From Marthasterias glacialis (taxonomy: Eukaryota; Echinodermata; Asteroidea; Forcipulatida; Asteriidae): DNA of 64,000 bases. The stretch is taken from the NCBI GenBank assembly GCA_911728455.2, contig OU452222.1, positions 26,030,923 through 26,094,922 on the forward strand, read 5' to 3'. Below are positions 14,104 to 25,079 of this stretch, one piece after another. Each line of letters opens with the position of its first letter. Position 1 is the first letter of the stretch. Both the position numbers and the translations under genes were made by a program. The notes below the pieces were generated by a model. The model was given only the letters and a program-made list of their open reading frames with translations, was not told the DNA's origin and did no database searches.

Positions 14104-14786
14104 CGTTTGATAACGGGTCTGGAGGCGAGGCGAGTCTTGGGTGTAGGGTGACGAGTATATGCGATATGAGAAAAGGAATAGCCCTCACTGCCTCCTCATG
14201 GCGAAAATTAAAAATCAATCAAGTCAGGGATCGCTTGATCCTAACAAGGTCGGTTCCCCCCACATTCCCTCATTGTTTTCCCCTCATTGCTTTAACTTTA
14301 AAAGACCCGTAATCCCACCATGACGTCACTTCTACGTCACCTCAGAACTTGATTGGAAATATATATAATTATATGGGTTTTTTTATCTTATGGAGATCAT
14401 TGTTGTTTTACAAACAGCTGACGTTTGTTTTTTGTATTTCCGGTAACTGTACCCGTTGGATCCGACCGTATCACCCGCGGGCGCTGTATAGTTTGTCGGC
14501 CAGATATCACGAGCCCCGGGAACTCGTGGACAAATAAACTCCGCATAAGAACACCACGGGAGACGGTTCAATTTTAGCGCGAAAGGCAATCACCACCAGG
14601 AAAATTATTCCCAGGAACAGAAAGTATATTAAGCGCTTATATTTTCGTGGATTTTGTAAATCTTTTGCTCTAAGATATTAAAACAAAGGCCACATGGATT
14701 CCCTTAAAATAACCGCGTTGTTTTTTATAGGTCATACCTGCAGAAGATTTTAAATCAAATTCTATCTTGTAATTCAGCGTTCTCCG
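14104..14786. other. No gene recognised
   Basis: Two small ORFs (14349-14537 plus and 14383-14589 minus) are antisense to each other, and neither has domain features. A TGACGTCA word with a neighbouring TACGTCA is near 14321-14338. Confidence 0.4.
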
Positions 14787-14983
14787 TTAAGAGTGGTCAG
14801 CTGGCCAAGTGTTACTTAAAACAGCCAAGGACCAGTCAAAAATCTCTTCAGATGGTCCGACTGGCTAGTTCGGTGTTGAAAAGCGTTCTTATCTTAATAC
14901 GAGGTATGGCCAAGTGGAAAAGATGGCGGACTAGCGAAATGACAAGCTATCTGGTCCGGCTTGCTGCCTATTCACTGAAAACG
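14787..14983 (+). repeat. Family G dispersed repeat, copy 1
   Basis: Begins TTAAGAGTGGTCAGCTGGCC and contains GGACCAGTCAAAAATCTC and GACTGGCTAGTTCGGTG. The same phrases, in the same order, occur on the opposite strand at 49529-49741. Its right end abuts the family H element at 14984 exactly, so H may have inserted into or beside G. Confidence 0.5.
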
Positions 14984-15346
14984 TTAAAGACAAGGGATAC
15001 TTTTGGTAATTACCCCACAAATAAATGACCATAAAAACTTGGTACTATGAGCAAACTACTCCCATTGAAGTAACGTAGTTTTTGAGAAAGAGGTAATTTC
15101 TCGCTAAAATATCTGAATCTGAGAAAGGCTTCAGGCATGAAGCCTTTTTCACGTCATGAACGACATACAGTCTCAGCATTTTTAGATCCTTCTAGGAAAT
15201 AACCGCTCCAGATTTTCGCATTTATCTCAAGAACGCCAACATCTTTTAAAATAAAATTTTCAAAGGTTAGTTTTATGGTATATATCTACAGTTATGTTGG
15301 ATTGAATGTACGACTCCAAATACCAAATATATAACTCTGCCTTTAA
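14984..15346. mobile_element. Family H MITE-like element, copy 2 (inverted relative to copy 1)
   Basis: A 363-base element with ends TTAAAGACAAGGGATACTTT and, reverse complemented on the right, TTAAAGGCAGAGTTATATAT. It shares GTTAGTTTTATGGTATATAT and the AACCGCTCCAGATTTTCGC phrase with copy 1 at 3115-3510. A central palindrome (AAAGGCTTCAGGCATGAAGCCTTT, 15123-15146) occupies the same relative place as the 32-base palindrome of copy 1, although its sequence differs. Non-coding. Confidence 0.6.
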
Positions 15347-15491
15347 TGTCAAACCCTGTACTTTTGATTCCGGGTCAGCTATAAGGACTCCTTCCGGGTC
15401 ACACTGACAAAATATCTGGGGACCGACAGCACTGAAGGTCAATTTATACCGGGAGTTTTCAGGAGTGAAAACCATTCAACAACTCTTTGTA

Positions 15492-15617
15492 TTTGCTTAG
15501 CCCAGGAGTATTTTGCTAACCCGGAACAGGGTACCAGCCAGAATTCCATGACATATACAGTGTATATGTGACTGGTTCCCTGCTAGTTTTTTTACTAAAG
15601 CAAATAAACGTGCTTAG
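15492..15617. mobile_element. Family K hairpin element, copy 1
   Basis: Starts TTTGCTTAGCC and ends GTGCTTAGCC. The middle folds: CAGGGTACCAG pairs imperfectly with CTGGTTCCCTG around an inner inverted repeat ACATATACAGTGTATATGT. A related, more degenerate copy with ACCAGCCAAACT and CTGGTACCCTGCTA is at 22538-22648. Confidence 0.45.
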
Positions 15618-15761
15618 CCAAATGTGGTGCTCTGTTTTGGCAAGTCATCGCTTTACCTCTTTGTCACCTTGTTACGTTGAACATCGTAGTACGGTTGCGT
15701 TTTCCTGCCCACTGTTCACACGTGTGACGTTGAACGAGTGTTTATACATAGGATTCAACTG

Positions 15762-15890
15762 AGGCCGTGTCCGAATCAAGCGACTTCGGCTACGGCTATG
15801 GCCGCTGGCTGCAACGACAACATTGAAGAATAGGAATCCTCGACGTTCCGGCCGTAGCCACTGCCGAAGCCACTCATTCGGACACGGCCT
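15762..15890. mobile_element. Family A TIR element, copy 2
   Basis: 129 bases. Left AGGCCGTGTCCGAATCAAGC and right end reverse complement AGGCCGTGTCCGAATGAGTG form clear terminal inverted repeats. Subterminal CGACTTCGGCTACGGC is mirrored by GCCGTAGCCACTGCCGAAG. The best-preserved two-ended copy of the family in the window; non-coding. Confidence 0.65.
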
Positions 15891-15981
15891 GTGTCACGCT
15901 CTGTGAAAGACAAATCCTCTTTGTCTGGTTCCATGTTAACCATGTTCCCGGTACACGCAGTAAGCGCTCTATTGTACTACA

Positions 15982-16040
15982 AGGGACCGGGCTATTTTCC
16001 CTATAGCCTCGGTTTGGGGTTACATTGATTTGAATGGGGG
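15982..16040 (+). repeat. Family D dispersed repeat, copy 2
   Basis: The GGGACCGGGCTATTTTCCC segment matches 838-870. The following AGCCTCGG...TTACATTGATTTGAATGG matches 22083-22113. This copy therefore joins the parts seen separately at the other two sites. Confidence 0.45.
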
Positions 16041-17119
16041 GAGAATAATGTTATGGCTGCTTTCTGATTACTATAACTAGAATATTGATGATTCGTCAGG
16101 CTTAGATTGTGTCCTGTTTTGGCCTATTTTTAATGACAAGGGGAAGAGGCAGTTATGTTTGTCTCGCAACGGATTCATTTACCCCTCCCTGTTCTTAACT
16201 GTGCTGTGAAGAGGCTTGCGTTTATATCTCTCCATGTCTTGTTTCTGCGCACTGGGGCAGGTTTCTATCCCTTCAAAAAGTAGCCCACACCTCAAGTGGC
16301 CTTTTTGACTCGTGATGGGCGGACTGCATTAACAAAAACAGTTTTAAAAAGCTTAGCACAGAAAACTAAGAAAATCATATCAAAGATGTCAGTCTTGGTC
16401 CCAGAAGTCCTGAGCCTACAGTATGTGATGCAATATCATTATTACTACCTATGTGAATCGATTTTGTATATAAAAAAAACCTTGACACGGGTCGCTCACG
16501 TTAGGTGTTTTCCGAAAGGTTTGTCCGTATAAATTGCCCAACCATTTACGCGTTTCTTTCCTTCCGCCATGGTGTATCGAGTCAATAAAAAACGTATAGC
16601 TAAAAAAAACCAATAGCAGTACCGGAAGCTTATGCTTACACAGCCCTGAATGTATAATATATTATTTTAAATGGATATAGCAATGTTCCATTGTTCCAGC
16701 TGTGGAGAGGATTTGTAATTCCAGTATCATGTTTTGATGAATTGTTTCCCGCCCAAAGTCCCCCAGCGTTCTACCGCGTTGCGTCCATCACTTCACACAT
16801 GCTCACAACCATTGTGCACAAAATAGACTCGCCAGTGGCGTGGCCAGAGTCTTCACACTGTCAAGGTTTTACAGTTATTGGCTAGTCTTATTATCCAAAG
16901 CTCTTTGCGTCGAGCTCTTCAGCATCAGTGAAAAAGTATTACCAAGACTTTTTCTGTCTTTTTGGTCGATAATACTACAACAAACAGATTTGTTGTAACA
17001 ATGTTCAAATACTGAGTAACGTCTAGTACCGAGACTAGCAGACGACCGGCAGCGGCAAACGTTGTCGTCACGCCTTCCGGCCAGCGATGTTTACACGACT
17101 CGTTCTACGCCGCGTACGA
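16041..17119. other. No gene recognised
   Basis: ORFs at 16296-16532 and 16691-16885 have no recognisable features. No repeat copy was identified apart from the flanking family A elements. Confidence 0.4.
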
Positions 17120-17206
17120 TTCAACGGCTTCGGTACTGGCTTTGGCTGGATTGCTGAAGACGCTGCTATAAGCCGTAGCCGAAGTCGCTTGATTCGGACA
17201 CGGCCC
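17120..17206. mobile_element. Family A TIR element, copy 3
   Basis: The right end, GAAGTCGCTTGATTCGGACACGGCC, is the family terminus; its first 20 bases are identical to the end of copy 4. The left arm is represented by CGGCTTCGGTACTGGCTTTGG, which pairs with AGCCGTAGCCGAAG. The outermost left terminus is not clear. The CpG-rich block from 17040 may be a degraded extension. Confidence 0.5.
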
Positions 17207-17380
17207 TCATTGGTGAATTTGTAATGGTTATATTTCCAGCCTGGACGATACTTATGTCGGCAATTTTGATTTCTCTAACTTGGCAAAGCTCAACCACTGG
17301 TCTGTGTATTGAATCATTATTAATTTACTCTTATTAGGCATACTTAAGTATCGATTTACTATTAGTGTTTATGTTTTATT

Positions 17381-17412
17381 ATCACCCCCTCCCCTTGAGG
17401 GGGCGGGGTGAT
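17381..17412. repeat. GC-rich hairpin ATCACCCCC...GGGGTGAT
   Basis: A 32-base inverted repeat with arms ATCACCCCCTCCCC and GGGGGCGGGGTGAT around a TTGA loop, giving a nearly continuous stem. No ORF ends nearby, so I do not call it a terminator of anything. Confidence 0.5.
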
Positions 17413-17639
17413 GTATGAATGTTTTGGAAAAGTAACTTCAGTTTCAGTCCTCGAGCTTTCGATTAACACATCGTGACCAACCTGTGGAAATGCATGTCAT
17501 CAAGTGATGTGATCATGCATGTTCGAGTCAAAAAGAAGGGACAGTTTTTTACAGGCATTTTGAGCGTGTTCAAATGTATGCTTTATTTGAACTCCTTTGG
17601 TCATGGAGGTAAATAACATTGTTTACCGTCATGCTTTAA

Positions 17640-17960
17640 ATCATTTGCACAACATTGGTAAAATTGACAAAATGTAAAAGTTCCCAAGATTTACACATAA
17701 CTTACAAAGACGGTCGTGGTAGAAAACTTCCATTAGAAATGCCTGAAATGCTAGGCTATAGTTTTAGAGAAATGAGTCAAACAATTATAGTTTTTATCCG
17801 AGATTCCACGTTTGAAAACAGTGGGGTTTTTTTCACTATTTTTCTTTTGACTCTGATGACTGATTGAGCTTAAACTTTCACAGGTCTGTTATTTCATGTA
17901 TTTGTTGGGTCACACAAAGTGTGGATACTGTTCTTTGACAATTACCAATGTCCGTTTGCT
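17640..17960 (+). repeat. Family E dispersed repeat, longest copy
   Basis: The 5' part (AGATTTACACATAACTTACA...GAAATGCCTGAAATGCTA) corresponds to 21240-21440. The 3' part (TTTTTTTCACTATTTTTC..., GATGACTGATTGAGC, TTTCACAGGT) corresponds to 48990-49130. All three copies are in the same orientation. The 70-codon ORF across it is derived from the repeat. The element ends near CTTTGACAATTACCAATG. Confidence 0.5.
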
Positions 17961-18900
17961 TTAATCGGAATTACGCATATTAGGCGCAGTGACTTTGGGC
18001 CGGGAAGAGCGGCGTGATGGGGGTCTTCAAATGTTATTCGCTCGCCTTTTGCAGTTTTTCAGACGGAAATACTTCTCTTCAGGATTGTTGCTGTTATGCA
18101 CCTTATTATAACTGAGCTTTCAGGTTGAAAATATTCTTTTTTTCTGTCATAATATTACCAATCCCATTCGTCTTTGATCGGTGTTTTTTGGCGTTGTCCT
18201 TGCAAATACGTCATGTAGGTTTGTTCTGTCTTAGTCTGGCACACCCTACTCAATGATCTGTGTGTATGGGTATTGTGCCTCAAATTCTCCCATCAGTACC
18301 CTATGCCTTGCATGCTTCCAACAGATAGTTTCCCCGGTACTATAGGGGCCTGACTTAATGCTTGTACCCAGCCACTTTTATTGGACTCTGTTTTTCCAAT
18401 CTGCTGACTGTGATTGGGATGTTGTAAAAAGGAAACCAGTTTGAACGTAATTAAACTGATGTGAAAATGACTTCCTGCAGTGAATGTATTTTCATTTGTA
18501 CAGGAAGATTTAAGTGTCCAGGAACATCCAGTCTGTTAAAAAAGTACAAGTGATTTTTTTTCCCACACTGAAACAGAATACAGCTTCTTCTACTTCGTTT
18601 TTAGGTGTTCTGCCGTGAGCCGAAATCCTCTTGTTTTGTTGTTGTTCTTCTTCAATCATTGTTTTTGCTTTTTTTTCGTTGTTTGCTGTTTCATTATTTC
18701 ATTATTTCATTATTATGCATGTCATGTTTTAAAATGATTCTTTGTTTCCATACTACACATATGAATTGTTATACCATCTTATTGCTGATTGTGAAATAAA
18801 GTTTCCATTTGAAAAGTCAAAAAAAAGTCTGCTTCTTCTTCTTATTCTCCTTCTTTTTAATTGTTTAGCTTTGAGCCATCGGTTGAGCAAAGATAGACTG
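17961..18900. other. No gene recognised
   Basis: AT-rich with T-rich stretches and an ATTTCATT triple repeat near 18690-18712. The one 64-codon ORF (18605-18799) is Phe/Leu-rich from T runs. Nothing else supported. Confidence 0.4.
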
Positions 18901-19029
18901 TGTCTGACTTGACGGTTCCGGCAGCGGCTATGGCCGGGTTGCTGAATGGTCCTATATTCCCGAGCGTTCTCGCTGGAGCCAGTGGCCGTACAGCCGTGTA
19001 GCCGCAGTCGCTTGATTCGGACACGGCCT
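18901..19029. mobile_element. Family A TIR element, copy 4
   Basis: The right end CAGTCGCTTGATTCGGACACGGCC is the shared terminus. On the left TGTCTGACTTGACGGTTCCGG is a worn version of its inverse. The interior CGGCAGCGGCTATGGCCG is mirrored by GCCAGTGGCCG. Length (129) agrees with copies 1 and 2. Two minus-strand ORFs overlapping it (18753-19088 and 18857-19084) are by-products. Confidence 0.55.
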
Positions 19030-19251
19030 TGAACCGTGAAATACCGTACAACCTGAGCCAATCTGAATAAAACCGAGTTTGCAAACAACTCTGGTTTTAT
19101 TGTAAGAAATTACTTTTTACTCCCAACGAGGCATAGGCCTACTGTCCAAGATTTTGAGTGTCCACGAAAATGGGTTCACCAGGGAATGTCCATTTCCCAG
19201 TATTACAAATAGGTTTGTCTTATGTGTGTACATCTTTAAACGATTTTTTAA

Positions 19252-19590
19252 ACCGTGCCTGAGAATAGAGCTGAGAATGCAAACATGTTATGTGCAGAAA
19301 GGCATAGATGTGCTTTTTGTCTTGCTTTTTTGTGTCAACAAGTTTTAAGTCAGCGAATGTCTTACAGAATGATGATATTAATGTTCGAGTGTTTATTATT
19401 ATTTAACTACCTTTATTTATAAACGACCTTTTCTGAAGTATTTCCGTGCATAGAGGAAGGAGCTCCGAGATTAAGAAAACATGAATGTCTGAGAAAGGCA
19501 ATCTTGATTTTTCTCGCTTTTTGTGTCAAAAAGTATTAAGTCTGCGAATGTCTTACCGTATAAAATGATGACATTAATTTTTGTTTAACT
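19252..19590 (+). repeat. Local tandem duplication, unit about 190 bases
   Basis: Unit 1 (19252-19410) and unit 2 (19443-19590) share CGTGC..., CATG...AAAGGCA, GCTTTTT, TGTGTCAA.AAGT.TTAAGTC and GCGAATGTCTTAC in the same order and orientation, with mismatches and small indels. The divergence indicates an old duplication. No reading frame is conserved between the units. Confidence 0.55.
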
Positions 19591-21239
19591 GAAGGTCTGT
19601 TGTTGGTTGAAAATGTTTGTGGATGTATTGAAGAGCTTTTGGAGCAACATGCACCTATCCCATTTTTGTGTAACAATTTGTTTGGTTAGGGGAAAGACTA
19701 ATTATTTACAAGGGAAAGGGTTGTCGGGTACAACATTCCCACTTCCAAAATCAAACGGTTGAAGAACTTTTAGTCATCCCGCTTTCGTTTTTGTTTACAA
19801 CAATTCAGTTTTAAACCAATTAATTGGAAGGGGTCTGTGGGCCTACGCTGTACCTCTGATACAAGAGTCATATTATATTCCCAGTGTAGTATTTAGCGTT
19901 GCTTTTTTTTACATTTTTACTTCCACTGTCATCTGTGTTAAACTGCTCTCTATCTTATAACCTCGATCGCCCCGAGTACAGGTTTCTATCAGAATAATTG
20001 GTGGGTGTCTTCTCCTAGTAATCCAAACCCGGCACACTGTCCCAAAATCGCAGCCATCTCATCCATAACATCTTAGACACGACGCGACACATCCAATGAT
20101 TTTCAACGCTGTAAAGAATTGCAAACAATTTCTGGAAAAAGGGGTTAGCAAGCTGCAAAGCCTAATCAGTAGGCCTTTCACATGTGATTTCTCTTCACGT
20201 AAATACCAAGAGACATGGGTGATGCCCCCCCCTTTCATTCCAACCCCCACCCCTCCTCGACCGCTTATAGCCACCCCCATCTGAGTCAGTCAACATTATG
20301 GAAATATTGTATACACGGTAACGTATTAAGGAGGCATTATTTATACGATGGTCCCCGATGGACGTGTTCTCCAAGCTCTCCCCAATGACGAATCGTTTTG
20401 TCTGGTCGTCAAATCCGCCATTTTAATCATATTACGCTAGAATGTCACATTTCTCACTTGGACTTGGCAGCCAGAGCGATTGGCACTGACTATGAAGAAG
20501 CGGTTCGGAAGCCCTCGACTGATCCGTAAATCATAGGGCAGTGATTTCATAAAATCATGGTATTCAAACACCTGCACGATATGACTCTACGAAATGTGAC
20601 TTGGCTTTAAAACCAGGACAGGAAATCAACTTTGGCAGCTAATGTTACAACTTTGGAAACTTCTTTTTTGGCGTCTATAAAAAAAAAAGTGCGGGGTATG
20701 CATATTCTACCCCGTATAATGCACTTCCGTGGATGGGGTCTAATAAAGGATCTAAATGCCTTTCACACACGGCGTCACTGCACGGGATGATATTTTATGT
20801 TTTTAGACAGATGTGCTCGGCGTAATGTGTTTGTACTTTTTTTGTTTTGGCTGCTGGCGTTTGAAATCGCATTGCGTGCTATTGTCTAAATTTGAACTTG
20901 AATTTTTTTTTTTCAATGCGGAATTCCGGTGCATTATGATTTTAGTGTTGCCTCACCTTCACTTTCTGTTTGGTGGGTTGATTTTAGTCATTTCCCACAA
21001 TTGCCGTTGCAATGTCAACGTTGTATTTTTGTGCCAAAATAAATACTGCTGCTTTGTGCAATGTCACAGTTTATGAACCTGATTTCCTCTTCCACTAATA
21101 TGCAGGGAACTGTCTCACACAAATACTGTTTTTTTCACCAAACCAATTTCAGTGCAGTTCAGTTTATTTTCCACTCAATCATTTAAAATGACAAACTATA
21201 ACAGTATGCAGGAAAAAAATACATTATATACATTATAGA

Positions 21240-21440
21240 TTAGAGCCCCAATGTCAACATTGGTAAGAAGAAAAACATAAATGTTCACAGATTTACACAT
21301 ACCTTACATGGTATAAAGATATTGATGGTGGAACACTTTCCTTGAGATATTTCTGCCTGAAGTGTTTTCGTTTTAAAATAACAAATGAAATAACATCCCA
21401 AATTAGTTTTCGTCTCAGTGAGACGAACACTTTGCCTATA
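21240..21440 (+). repeat. Family E repeat, 5' part
   Basis: Contains AGATTTACACATACCTTACA, then TGATGGTGGAACACTTTCC and CTGAAGTGTTTTCG, matching the order in 17640-17800. It continues into TTTTCGTCTCAGTGAGACGAA, a short inverted repeat. It lacks the 3' part found in the longest copy. Confidence 0.4.
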
Positions 21441-22082
21441 GGAATACGTCCACAAATGCTGAACGCATTTTTTACCTTTCGCAAATGAAACAACGGAATG
21501 AGCTAACATTTTCACAGGTTGGTTTTATTACAAATCTCTTGATTTGTGCAAAGAATGGAATCATTTACAGTCAGTTTGCCAATGTTGAGCTGGGGCTTCA
21601 AGCGGTGGAGGTCTCCTCAAAGCAAGCTTGTTGAGTGGAGTCCCCCAGAATGTATGTGTCATACGTATCTTTAAGAAAGAACAATGTGAAGAATAAACTG
21701 ACAAATTTGAAGGCACACAAACTATAGTTACACAAAAAAGAGGCACAGACAAACGCTAACAGAACAACACAGAATTTCAGAGTGATGTGATGCCGAATAC
21801 TATTACTGTTGCACATTTTTGTGCAATGTTCCTAGCTAGCAAAAGTCTTACATGTAACGCCTCATTGCTAGCATGTATCTAGCAACGAGGATGATGTAAA
21901 GCAACGAGAATGTTGTAAGGGAAAACCACCATGTAACACGGAAAAAAACACACACACAAACTACTTGTGTTGCAATTATCATGCTACCTGTCTTTGTCGT
22001 ATCCCCTACGCACTTTTTGTATAGTAACTACATACCCTTTAATTTCAATACACTACAAATTAGTCAGACTGTTTTCACTTCC

Positions 22083-22113
22083 AGCCTCGATTCGGTTGCA
22101 TTGATTTGAATGG
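22083..22113 (+). repeat. Family D repeat fragment, copy 3
   Basis: AGCCTCGATTCGGTTGCATT followed by GATTTGAATGG matches 16005-16036 with few differences. Only the downstream half of the unit is present. Confidence 0.35.
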
Positions 22114-22537
22114 AAGTAAAACAAGATGGCGGCACCGTGATAAAACAAAAGTATCCAGCATGCTGTACCAGGTACGGTAGCATTTTCAGATATCCAAACT
22201 TCTGCAAAGAAGAGTGAAGTATTATACAGTACTTTTTCCCCAAGCCATCCATTGCAATATTTCATGCGGAACTGGCATATAAAACACTTCCCGATCTGAG
22301 TCATTGTAGCGGATTATCCGAAATTAAGAAATAAACACCGCGACCTTCTGCAAGCCGTAATTATTAAGGTAGGTAATACACAACCGCTAATTACCAGTCC
22401 CTTAAACTGACGGGATGATTAAAGAAATACAATTTCTTTATTTCTTTTCTTCGCTATATCTGGGGGTATATATACAATGTTGCGACTGTAAAGCAGGGGC
22501 AAAATTCAGGAAGCTTGCAAGCACACACACATATTAC

Positions 22538-22648
22538 TAAGCGCAGAAAAGTATTGCTTGATCAGAAACAAGTAACCAGCCAAACTGTCAAAAGGTTTAC
22601 ACTACTACAGCTGGTACCCTGCTATTTGTATTTTTTTTCTTAGCTGAG
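22538..22648. mobile_element. Family K hairpin element, degenerate copy 2
   Basis: CTAAGCGCAGAAAAGTATTG at the left and CTTAGCTGAG at the right are worn versions of the terminal GCTTAGC words. The pair ACCAGCCAAACT and CTGGTACCCTGCTA matches the central stem region of copy 1 (15492-15617). Confidence 0.35.
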
Positions 22649-23599
22649 AAATGTGTTAAGCTGTATTTTCTGCTAGGTTAACATCTTTATTAAAGTGGTC
22701 TTCGGGCTTTTGCTTATTTTATGCCTAATGACACTTCCCCATTATTCACCTCTACACGGATCCATCTTCAGGCGAAACTTTCTCCGAGGTTGAACCCATA
22801 GTGCGAAAACCCTCTCTCAACCTTCAATTTTATATTTAAAAACAAATCCGCTATTTAAAAACAGCTAAAAACTCTGACAAGTTGTGTATACACGTTTCTG
22901 TGAATGCAGTGAATTGTCATTTGGAATTTGTTCTAATAATGAATTTAGGTTTGGATTTTTTGTGCCCAACCCTGACCAAGCAATTTGTCCTCAATAATTT
23001 TCCCCGAAGTGTATTTCTAAACTGTTTTCGTCATCTTCTGATGATAAGATATCCCATGCAACAGCTACACACTTGGGTTCGGTGCAATTCTAGATCCAAA
23101 TCACTGATGCAAACTACAGTAAACAAACAATCAATTCGCACTTCGAGTGTTTCTCTTTTCTACTAAAATTTGCGTCGTCATGGAGTTAAGTCAAGTTAGA
23201 CCTGCGCCAAACAGCGGACCCGCCCAAAACAATAACCGCGTTTATATACTCCACTCTATTAGCATTACTTCCCTCAGTCAAAACGATAGGTTGTCATGCT
23301 TTTATTCCTGCGTTTATCAACCGACCGGTATACAGACTTATTTTTAGCCCTGAAAATTTGAAATGGGCGGATCCAGACATCAAAATTGGACAGGGGCGGA
23401 TGCAGAAATCATATTGGATGAGGCAGAATTTTTGATTTGACGGGCCAAATTAAGGCACCGTTTTCGAAAATGTGTTTCCAATTTCGTCCGTAATTCGACA
23501 GCTCAAACGGGAATCGCTCAATCGGATCAGTGGGGGTTGAATGGCGGGTTACAAACAGTACATTAAAGGGGCGGACTGTGGCTTATAAACAGACCAGGA
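22649..23599. other. No gene recognised
   Basis: A 94-codon and a 66-codon plus-strand ORF (22882-23166, 23147-23347) have no recognisable features and no splice or promoter context. Confidence 0.4.
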
Positions 23600-23830
23600 A
23601 TTTTCAACCATGACCCCCCTCTCCCCGCCCCACCTCGCTACCCCGCGCATCCCGAACCACCTAACCCCACCACCCTGCGTCACCTATAAAGGAAGGAAAG
23701 ACAGACAGCACATCGTCTCGGTACACACAACGCTGAAATTACAGACATAACAGCAAATAACCCGTCAACAACAACTACAAATAAGTTCGCCGTAACTTCG
23801 GCAGCTTTCGAGCATGCCTATTTCCTATAC
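23600..23830 (+). promoter_or_regulatory. Possible TATA-type promoter
   Basis: CACCTATAAAGG places a TATAAA at 23685-23690 downstream of a C-rich, CpG-containing stretch, with a candidate start about 30 bases later around 23715-23720. The first ATG on the plus strand (about 23815) opens only a short frame, so no coding transcript follows clearly. A TATA word occurs often by chance in AT-rich DNA; the C-rich upstream flank is the only added support. Confidence 0.2.
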
Positions 23831-24893
23831 GGCCAATCTTTGTAAAAAAAAAAAAACGATCAGTGGAAATGGTGCTTAACGCATTTAATTGCTAAGCAAT
23901 CATTAGCAGGTAACCATTCATGATGAAGACATGTTATATTGTATGGCTTCTTGTTTTCGGCTCTAAGCGTAATGTTACTGCGCCAAGCGAGTATTTAGAA
24001 TTGAATTGTGTTTTTTGAAGCAGTCTTTTCACGACACGTGTGTAAATCAGCAAAGACCTCCATACAGCGAGTAGATTTTTCAAGCTGTAACTGCCACCCC
24101 CTCTCCACGCAGCCGTATAATTTGTTCATCATTTAAAATTTGGGAAATTAGCAATGTTGTCGACAACCTTGAAAGCCAGATGACTTAGTTCTTTGTGCCC
24201 GGTACACTTCATATCCATATTACCAGCCTGTTTCCTCTGGTACGTTCCGATCTTAATCCGAAGTTCATGTCCTTGTGTGCGATTTTACCTGCAATAATCA
24301 GTTAGGTTTAAAACAAAAATGACTCATTCCCCACCTCTAACAAAAATTATTCATTAGGATTTTTTTCTTCTTCCCCTCTTTGCCATGCCGCCACGGACTC
24401 TATTACATGAGATATAATTATGTTATCGCTCGAAGCTATGAAAATAGAAGATTGAGTGCCATTGGAATTGGCAAGACTTATTTAATAATTGTCTTTGGAT
24501 TCAACTATCTCATAGTACTTACCTCATTCCGGTTTTGCCCGTTGTTCAAACCCACTTTGACTGTTGACAAATTAAATTGAATCTAAGTTCATGTTTGGAT
24601 CTTCTGCTATCTTGGAGGCAATTGTGTTTCAATCCTGTCTTAAGGATGAAATATTATAGGATTTGTAATATTCTTCCCTTTAATCTGGGTTGTTATTTGC
24701 AAGATAAATCAGGGAGCGTCTTACCCGTGAAGGAGAGGATGACGTCAGATTTTACGGTAATTTTTCCGGATCCAGTGGCGTGTTGTTCGAGGGGTCATTT
24801 TCGTTAGTGTTTCATGTGTTGTTTTGGTTTTTTAGCTTTATTATTTTTTTTAATATAAGGGACGAGGCTGCAATGGGAATTGGATGAGATTAG
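23831..24893. other. No gene recognised
   Basis: AT-rich sequence with two plus-strand ORFs (24380-24580 and 24577-24807) lacking domain features. No repeat copy found apart from the family B element that starts at 24894. Confidence 0.4.
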
Positions 24894-25039
24894 GGCCTTT
24901 TCAAAACCTCGGGTTCATCTTGGGCTCCGGCTTAGGCTCCGTCCGCCTGTTTGAGGTCCCGTACCGAAAGGGTACGTTTTCTAAATGACTTTCAGAGCCT
25001 AAGCTGGAGCTCAAGCCGGAGCCGTGGTTTCGAAAAGGC
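24894..25039. mobile_element. Family B foldback/TIR element, copy 3 (best preserved)
   Basis: A 146-base element. The left GGCCTTTTCAAAACCTCGGG is mirrored by CCGTGGTTTCGAAAAGGC at the right. Subterminal GGGCTCCGGCTTAGGCTCC pairs with GGAGCTCAAGCCGGAGCC. A short inner inverted repeat (GTACCGAAAGGGTAC) sits at the centre. Most of the element can fold on itself. The minus-strand ORF at 24901-25107 is a by-product. Confidence 0.6.
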
Positions 25040-25079
25040 ATGTGGCTTATAATTATAGCTCCAGGTGGGTACCGTGTAT

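Larger units (their letters stand above)
19591..22537. other. No gene recognised; one hairpin and a family E fragment
   Basis: Short ORFs at 20059-20284, 20813-21076 and 21561-21816 overlap in alternative frames and have no domain features. A hairpin with arms AGTGCGGGGTA and TACCCCGTATAATGCACT is at 20690-20727. The block 20340-20660 is free of the listed repeats. Embedded repeat copies are listed separately. Confidence 0.4.

Noticed and set aside
13974-14312. 112-codon ORF as a gene
   Set aside because: It includes a GAA simple repeat read as poly-Glu and overlaps a possible repeat tail.
18753-19088. 111- and 75-codon minus-strand ORFs
   Set aside because: They lie largely over the family A element at 18901-19029.
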